Assembly (NCBI GenBank): GCA_001940755.1
Contig: MEHH01000058.1
Location: 1-11,580, forward strand
Length of the DNA: 11,580 bases
Direction of reading: 5' to 3'
DNA from: Candidatus Heimdallarchaeota archaeon AB_125
GTDB taxonomy: Archaea > Asgardarchaeota > Heimdallarchaeia > Heimdallarchaeales > Heimdallarchaeaceae
In this document: piece after piece, positions 6,837 through 11,580 of the stretch
How the letters are laid out: the number at the start of each line of letters is the position of its first letter
Position numbering within the stretch: the stretch's first letter is position 1
Made by a program: the position numbers and the translations under genes
Notes under the pieces: model-generated
What the model was told of the DNA's origin: nothing
Database searches by the model: none
The model's input: the letters and a program-made list of their open reading frames with translations, nothing else

Positions 6837-8267
6837 ATGAGCGATAAGGTTGTTCTAGACAAACAAGAAAATCGGGATATCAAAAAAAGTGAGAAACTTG
6901 CACTTTATTCTCGTACAATTGCTATGAGTACTTCTAGAGGTTTAGTGCAACCTTTTGTCTCAATGATTGCTCTTACAATGGGGGCAAGTTCTGGTCTACT
7001 TGGATGGATTCAAAGTATTTCTAACCTTCTTAGTACATTTCTTAGTCCTTTCTTTGGAAGACTTTCTGACATAGTAAAGAGACGAAAACCATTCATAATT
7101 ATCTCAACAATTGCATGGGGTATACCCTACGCTTTCTTATATTTCATTAAACCTGATTTTTCTTGGGCCATAGTAATCGTTGTAGCTCTAGTTAACTTAT
7201 TGTTAAGTTTAGGACTCCCAGCATGGACAGCACTCCTAAACGAGCTTTTTCCAAGAGATGTTAGAGGTAAACTAACAGGAAGAATATTTTGGTTTGATGC
7301 AGTTGGAAGTGCATTAGCTACAATTCTTACTGGGATAATATTATCAAATGTTTTCAATGATCAAGATTATCAAACATATATCTTAATCCCTGTTTCAATT
7401 GGTGTTTTTCTTTCAATTCTGGGGGTTTTACCTTTCAAAAAAGTAGAAGAACCTCTTCAAAATATGCTTAAGGATGAACAACCAATCCCTCACAAATTAA
7501 CAGAAAGCTTCAAAATTGCATTTGAAAATAAAGCCTTCGCAAAATTCACCATAATTTCAGTGATTCAATCTCTCTTCTTTTCTTTTGCTTGGCCTCTCTT
7601 TAGTATTTTCCAAGTGAATGTTCTAGGAGCTAATGCTCTTGAAATAGCTATACTCTCAATATCATTCAGCGTAATGATACTTATTGTAATAAGATTAGGA
7701 GCAAAGCTTAGTGATCGATATGGAAGAACAAAATTAATTTTTTTTAACAGACTAATTTTAGTTCTGTTTCCAGTTGCATATATTTTTGCAACAAAAGTCT
7801 GGCACCTTTACTTGATTCATTACATTATTGCACTATTCTTATTCATTGGAACACCAAGTTTACATGCTTATTTGCTAGATATAATACCTCCAAAAGAAGG
7901 TGGAATGTATTTTGGTATTTATAATATGTTAACCGGTGTAGCCTTATTCATAGGTGCATTAGCAGGAGGATATTTAACAGAGTTGAATGAATTTCTACTA
8001 AATTCAGCCAATATATCTTACTTGTTTAACGCAAACATTACAGCTTTAACTTTAACCAATTTAACTTCTCATACACTAATAGGACAAGTTGTTTTACAGG
8101 ATACGTTAAGGTTAGCAGTAATCATATCTTTCGCTGTTGTAGCTATTGGAAGGTTTGTTACTAGCTTCCCTTTCTTAACACTAAAAGAAGTGAAACAATT
8201 CCCCTCAAGTTGGGGAGAAGTAGCAAGACAAGTTAAAAAAAGATTTGAAAGAGGGCCACCAATTTAA
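6837..8267 (+). CDS. Major facilitator superfamily transporter, 12 TM
   Basis: A 476-aa integral membrane protein with about 12 hydrophobic helices. The loop 2-3 signature of the MFS appears as GRLSDIVKRRKP (about 74-85) and again in the second half as GAKLSDRYGRTK, showing the usual two-domain repeat. A charged central loop lies at about 200-225. The substrate cannot be deduced. A hydrophobic part near residues 380-420, between the last two main helices, forms an unusually long segment with three N-X-S/T sequons (NIS, NIT, NLT), likely an extracytoplasmic loop. ATG 6837 is preceded by a TATA-like element at leaderless spacing. Its TAA overlaps, by TTAA (8264-8267), the stop of the convergent MFS gene. 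A drug or metabolite efflux role is possible but not shown. Confidence 0.85.
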   Translation: MSDKVVLDKQENRDIKKSEKLALYSRTIAMSTSRGLVQPFVSMIALTMGASSGLLGWIQSISNLLSTFLSPFFGRLSDIVKRRKPFIIISTIAWGIPYAFLYFIKPDFSWAIVIVVALVNLLLSLGLPAWTALLNELFPRDVRGKLTGRIFWFDAVGSALATILTGIILSNVFNDQDYQTYILIPVSIGVFLSILGVLPFKKVEEPLQNMLKDEQPIPHKLTESFKIAFENKAFAKFTIISVIQSLFFSFAWPLFSIFQVNVLGANALEIAILSISFSVMILIVIRLGAKLSDRYGRTKLIFFNRLILVLFPVAYIFATKVWHLYLIHYIIALFLFIGTPSLHAYLLDIIPPKEGGMYFGIYNMLTGVALFIGALAGGYLTELNEFLLNSANISYLFNANITALTLTNLTSHTLIGQVVLQDTLRLAVIISFAVVAIGRFVTSFPFLTLKEVKQFPSSWGEVARQVKKRFERGPPI

Positions 8268-9781
8268 TTGCTATTAATTTCTTCTTCTTGATTTGTAGTA
8301 TTATTATTTCGAAAGTTAACTTTACCTCTCAAATAAGAAGCAAAAAGAGCTAATACACACATTCCTACTGCTACAATAAATACTATTCTGATAGTTTGTA
8401 ATAGAAGTGGAATGTGTTGAGCTATAGACATATTAACTGGAATTAATGGATTTACAAAATCTGATTTGAATTGCATTGTAGTTGAAGAAACTTTAGGACC
8501 GAGTATAACAGAGAACATTAGAGTTGCAAATCCTAGACTTATCGATTGTCCAATTGTTCTCATTGTTCCCACCAAAGCTGAAGCCATACCATACATTTTT
8601 CTAGGAACAGAACTCATTATTGAATTAGCATTTGGTGATGAAAATAATCCGAAGCCAATCCCACCAAATAATAGTCCAAAAATTACTAAACTTATATGTG
8701 TATTCTGATTAACAAAGGCTAGTAAAGTTAAACCAAGAAGCCCAGTTGCTACACCTATGGTTGTAATTGTTCTGTGTTCAATTTTATCAGATAATCTACC
8801 ACCAATTGGAGATAGAATAGCTTGAGCTATTGATCTAACTATTAAGATAGAACCAGCTATAGAAACAGATAATAAGAGAATATCTTGAAGATAATAATTT
8901 AATAGCAATGCAGTGGAGGTAGTAGCAGTATAAAAAAGAAATGCTGAGATATTCGCAAATGTGAAAAATCTATTTTTCTTAAATAATTTCAATTCTAATA
9001 TAGGTACCTCAACTCTCCTTTCCCAAAATATAAAAATTATCAAAGTAAGAATAGAAGCTCCAATTAAGTAAAAACCATAAGTAGTGTTAATTGATCTAAA
9101 TCCATAGAGTAAAAGGAATAAAGTGATGACATAAATTACTGCACCTAAGTAATCGATTTTCTCCTTTTTCTCATTCTTCCACTCTCCTTTTAAAACAAAA
9201 ATTAGGAGTAACGAGATAATAAATCCAAAAGGTACAACACTGAAGAAGACAGTTCTCCAGCCCAAATGCTCTACAATAACACCACCAAGAGATGGACCAA
9301 TTGTTAAACCTAGATAAACTGAACCAATGTTAATTCCAAATGCTCTCCCTCTTTTATCTTGGGGAAAGATTGATGTAAGAATTGCCATACCTGTTGCAAA
9401 TACTAAAGCTGCACCAGAACCCTGAATAAATCGAAAAATAACTAGCGTAGTTTCGCTATTCATAAAACCTAAAGCAAGTGTTGCAGAAGTAAATATCATC
9501 ATTCCAATTAGGTAAATTTTCTTTCTTCCATAGTTATCTGCAATTTTACCAAAAGGAATCTGAAGCATTGCAGTTGCAAGGATATATATGGTGATGATCC
9601 ACCCCATTCCAGCTTCATCAAGACCAGGTACATACTGAGAACTATGTGGATTAGTCATAACTGGAGCAGCTACTGAGAATGCAGAACCCATAAAAGCACT
9701 GACAAACGAAGAAACAGAGATAATTGCTAAAGCGGTAATTCTCTGCTTTCTAGCATCAATTTGTACTGAATCATTTGACAT
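8264..9781 (-). CDS. DHA2-type (14-TM) MFS multidrug-efflux-like transporter
   Basis: A 505-aa membrane protein of the EmrB/QacA kind, which in characterised members exports drugs or other hydrophobic compounds by proton antiport. Motif A is GKIADNYGRKK (about 78-88), and a copy in the second half reads GGRLSDKIEHR. The antiporter motif C is visible as GSVYLGLTIGPSLGG (about 153-167). The number of hydrophobic segments (about 14) and the length fit DHA2. I start at ATG 9781; an upstream TTG (9796) would add five residues and is less likely. A strong TATA box lies about 50 bp upstream, so the gene has its own promoter, separate from the oxidoreductase gene before it. The C-terminus is Asn/Glu-rich. 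The gene converges on another MFS gene with overlapping stops. The actual substrate is unknown. Confidence 0.85.
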   Translation of the reverse strand: MSNDSVQIDARKQRITALAIISVSSFVSAFMGSAFSVAAPVMTNPHSSQYVPGLDEAGMGWIITIYILATAMLQIPFGKIADNYGRKKIYLIGMMIFTSATLALGFMNSETTLVIFRFIQGSGAALVFATGMAILTSIFPQDKRGRAFGINIGSVYLGLTIGPSLGGVIVEHLGWRTVFFSVVPFGFIISLLLIFVLKGEWKNEKKEKIDYLGAVIYVITLFLLLYGFRSINTTYGFYLIGASILTLIIFIFWERRVEVPILELKLFKKNRFFTFANISAFLFYTATTSTALLLNYYLQDILLLSVSIAGSILIVRSIAQAILSPIGGRLSDKIEHRTITTIGVATGLLGLTLLAFVNQNTHISLVIFGLLFGGIGFGLFSSPNANSIMSSVPRKMYGMASALVGTMRTIGQSISLGFATLMFSVILGPKVSSTTMQFKSDFVNPLIPVNMSIAQHIPLLLQTIRIVFIVAVGMCVLALFASYLRGKVNFRNNNTTNQEEEINSN

Positions 9782-9826
9782 GAGAACACTCAACAATAAT
9801 TTATGATTTTTGAACTCTGGGATGAC

Positions 9827-9837
9827 TATTATATATA
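9827..9837 (-). promoter_or_regulatory. TATA box for the DHA2-type transporter gene
   Basis: The minus strand reads TATATATAATA, the best TATA match in the window. Transcription would start near 9807, leaving a leader of about 26 nt before ATG 9781. Confidence 0.55.
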
Positions 9838-9849
9838 CTCTTTCTTCTT

Positions 9850-9875
9850 GAAAAAGTAAAAGAAAGAATAGAAAA
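9850..9875 (-). terminator. Candidate pyrimidine-rich terminator after the aldehyde oxidoreductase gene
   Basis: Right after the TAG at 9878-9876 the minus strand has repeated T runs (TTTTC, TTTCTTTTA, TTTTTC) without an evident stem. This matches archaeal oligo-U termination, and the next promoter starts about 15 bp further on. Confidence 0.45.
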
Positions 9876-10433
9876 CTATAAGCCCAATTCTTCTATCTTT
9901 TCTCTAGTTGGTCTTCCTTCTATAGTCCAACCTCTTAGTTTGTAATATTCTTGCTTTGCTTGTTCGAATTGTCCCTTATCTACTACTAAACCCTTAGCAT
10001 CTCCATCAGGCATCTGTTCTATATAGAAGCGTCTTGGAAGGACATCATCTTCAGCTGTAATTCCTTCCCGGACATTGAACATCCTTGTCAAGTTCCAGAT
10101 TCTCTCACCTACTTCCAAATAGCTTTCAGGAGTATAGGAGAAACCAGTTGCAGAATTCAGCATCTCGACCATCTCTTGAACATTGAAAGGAAGGAAATCA
10201 CATACTACTAATGAGAAACAAGCTGCTCGTTCATCTTGGGATTCTTTGACAAATTTTGGAACTCCCTCAAAACTAAATCGTTTAAGATCTCCTCTTAATT
10301 CAGCACTAGGAGTCCATGTTCTTTGATGACATGCTCCTCGATCTGAAGTTGAATAAGCTAGAGCCATTCCCCAAGATCCTCTTGGTTCAACACCAGCTAA
10401 TTCGTTCCCTTTTACTTGAATTGCAAAATCCAT
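9876..10433 (-). CDS. Aldehyde ferredoxin oxidoreductase, C-terminal part (possible restart at ATG after TAA)
   Basis: The last 185 residues of an AOR-family tungstopterin enzyme, which oxidises aldehydes to carboxylates with ferredoxin as acceptor. It begins at ATG 10433, the codon directly after the TAA ending the first part, in the same frame. The conserved AOR sequence FAIQVKGNELAGVEPRGSWG and TSDRGACHQR runs straight across the junction. VVC (Cys codon 10202-10200) aligns with the fourth Fe4S4 ligand. In the second pterin-binding motif, usually DxxGLC, this protein reads FSLVVC, so the Asp appears to be Phe. The part roughly equals domain 3 of the known AOR structure. No strong ribosome site precedes ATG 10433; a GGAG lies about 14 bases upstream. 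It may be a separate subunit, a readthrough product or the tail of a broken gene. Confidence 0.75.
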   Translation of the reverse strand: MDFAIQVKGNELAGVEPRGSWGMALAYSTSDRGACHQRTWTPSAELRGDLKRFSFEGVPKFVKESQDERAACFSLVVCDFLPFNVQEMVEMLNSATGFSYTPESYLEVGERIWNLTRMFNVREGITAEDDVLPRRFYIEQMPDGDAKGLVVDKGQFEQAKQEYYKLRGWTIEGRPTREKIEELGL

Positions 10434-11580
10434 TTAATCATGTCCAATCTCCTTTGCTGCAGCTCTTGATCCTTTAGCTAATAAATCTCCAATCCCTTTT
10501 CTTTTAGCAATTAATCTTAGAGTCTCAAGCATCGCATCATCATTTCCAAATGTTAGGTTATCTACATCATGTTGTTCTAGATATCCTCTTTCTATACATG
10601 CAATGGCAAAACTGATTGTAGCACCAGCGGTGATTGTATCTATTCCCAAATCATCACACATTTCACTTGCTTTAGCAACTGCTCCCAAATCTCTAATTCC
10701 CAAATTAGAACCTAGTAGAGCTGTTGTTTCATATTCTGGACCATCAACATCAAGTCCTGCATACTTACCAGTTTCAAATTTGTTAGCTTTTCCACAAGCA
10801 ATTAAACAACCATAACAAGCTCGATTGGCATAAGTATATTTTTCAAGCATAGTTTCTCCAGAAATAGAATCAGCTTCTTCAAAAACTCCACTTTGGTAAT
10901 TTCTTGTAGGTAAAAATCCTCCTTCATTGGACATGTTTACCCACATCATAGTCCCTATTCTATTTCTATTCTTAACCCCATCGTCATTCTGAACTTTTGT
11001 TCGAAATTCCCTGGTTAGTTCCTTGAAATTATCTTGAACAGAATCAATAACTTCATTGCCACTAACTACTATAGCTTTAAGATTCTTAGATCCCATGACT
11101 GCACCAGCTCCTCCTCTTCCAGCCATGTGAGATTTCCCTGTCATAACATTAGCATATGTAACTAATTTCTCCCCAGCTGGACCTATACTAGCTACTTCAG
11201 ATTTAGGATGCTTTCCTTTCAAAATCTCTTCTGTTTCAAAAGTTCCTCTTTGCCATACCTCTTTAGCTGAAATTAAGGTTGAACCTTCTGGAGATATATA
11301 TAAATAGCACAGGTCTTTTGCTTTACCTCTTACTAGAATGTAGTCATAACCTGCTTTCTTAAGACGATGACCAAAATTTCCTCCAATTTGACTATCAAGA
11401 TATATTCCAGTGTGAGGTGATTTTGTTACAATACACCATCTGCCAGAAGTTACTACAGAAGTCCCTGTTAGTGGCCCTGTCATGAATAGAATAATGTTTT
11501 CAGGTCCTAGAGGATCTATTCCTGGCTTTAACTCATCATAAAGAATTTTAGCTCCTAATCCTTTCCCACCTATGAATTTC
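10434..11580 (-). CDS. Aldehyde ferredoxin oxidoreductase, N-terminal part (5' end outside the window; ends at in-frame TAA)
   Basis: Domains 1 and 2 of an AOR-family tungsten enzyme. The frame is open to the window edge (KFIGGKGLGAKILYDELKPG before the first internal Met at 11483), so that Met is not the start; about 25-30 residues lie outside. ATGPLTGT-like FMTGPLTGT, GGNFGHRLKKAGYD, the GRGGAGAVMGSKNLKA loop and GPEYET are typical. Three Fe4S4 ligands appear as CYGCLIACG (Cys codons 10817, 10808, 10796), and the first pterin motif as DDLGID. The reading stops at TAA 10436-10434 after KEIGHD, where homologues continue with a single residue and then EDFAIQVKG; no base is gained or lost. This part alone lacks the fourth cluster ligand. 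Joined, the gene would encode about 600 residues, the normal AOR length. No ferredoxin or MoaD-like partner is in view. Confidence 0.82.
   Translation of the reverse strand, partial: KFIGGKGLGAKILYDELKPGIDPLGPENIILFMTGPLTGTSVVTSGRWCIVTKSPHTGIYLDSQIGGNFGHRLKKAGYDYILVRGKAKDLCYLYISPEGSTLISAKEVWQRGTFETEEILKGKHPKSEVASIGPAGEKLVTYANVMTGKSHMAGRGGAGAVMGSKNLKAIVVSGNEVIDSVQDNFKELTREFRTKVQNDDGVKNRNRIGTMMWVNMSNEGGFLPTRNYQSGVFEEADSISGETMLEKYTYANRACYGCLIACGKANKFETGKYAGLDVDGPEYETTALLGSNLGIRDLGAVAKASEMCDDLGIDTITAGATISFAIACIERGYLEQHDVDNLTFGNDDAMLETLRLIAKRKGIGDLLAKGSRAAAKEIGHD

Noticed and set aside
9782..9796. TTG 9796 as the start of the DHA2-type transporter
   Set aside because: ATG 9781 is a better codon, leaves a normal leader after the TATA box, and the added residues are not needed by the family.
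5437..10436. Genetic-code change with TAA read as an amino acid throughout
   Set aside because: TAA ends most other genes here at sensible family lengths (surface protein, tldD, HEAT protein, both MFS genes, the hydrolase C-terminus), so wholesale reassignment does not fit. Pyrrolysine and selenocysteine use TAG and TGA, not TAA.
11481..11483. ATG 11483 as the start of the AOR gene
   Set aside because: The same frame continues upstream to the window edge with conserved AOR N-terminal sequence (GGKGLGAKILYDELKPG), so the true start lies outside.

Overview
The window looks like chromosomal DNA from an AT-rich archaeon (GC roughly one third by eye). The archaeal signs are TATA-box promoters placed about 25 bp before start codons (several transcripts look leaderless), Shine-Dalgarno sites of the GGTGA type, a tungstopterin aldehyde:ferredoxin oxidoreductase, a two-protein TldD/TldE system, and a sequon-rich secreted protein with a C-terminal membrane anchor and Lys tail. 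An Asgard archaeon (Heimdall/Loki-like) is my best guess. It rests on overall protein character, not on a marker gene.

Layout: 90-1574 (-) encodes a cell-surface beta-sandwich/PKD-like protein. 1681-4403 (-) is a tldD-tldE operon joined by a TAATG overlap. A divergent promoter region with three alternating GCTAA/TTAGC half-sites separates it from an MtnX-like HAD phosphatase (4514-5170, +). That gene converges on a metallo-beta-lactamase-fold hydrolase (5173-5817, -), which is divided by one in-frame TAA. A second divergent promoter leads to an acidic HEAT-repeat protein (5906-6796, +) and a 12-TM MFS transporter (6837-8267, +). The latter converges, with overlapping TAA stop codons, on a 14-TM DHA2-type MFS exporter (8264-9781, -). 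From 9876 to the right edge (-) lies an aldehyde ferredoxin oxidoreductase, missing its first residues at the edge and also divided by one in-frame TAA.

The genes do not form one obvious pathway. The main oddity is in translation signals. Two enzyme genes are each cut once by TAA with no frame change. In both, the next codon is a possible start (ATG or TTG), and the cut lies near a structural boundary. A third gene, tldD, has a conserved N-terminus and a Shine-Dalgarno site but an ATC where the start codon should be. TAA is the normal terminator of most other genes here, so a wholesale code change is not supported. Possible explanations are recent point lesions, natural two-polypeptide enzymes, local readthrough or consensus errors. 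No RNA genes, CRISPR arrays, insertion sequences or gene-free stretches above 300 bp were seen.
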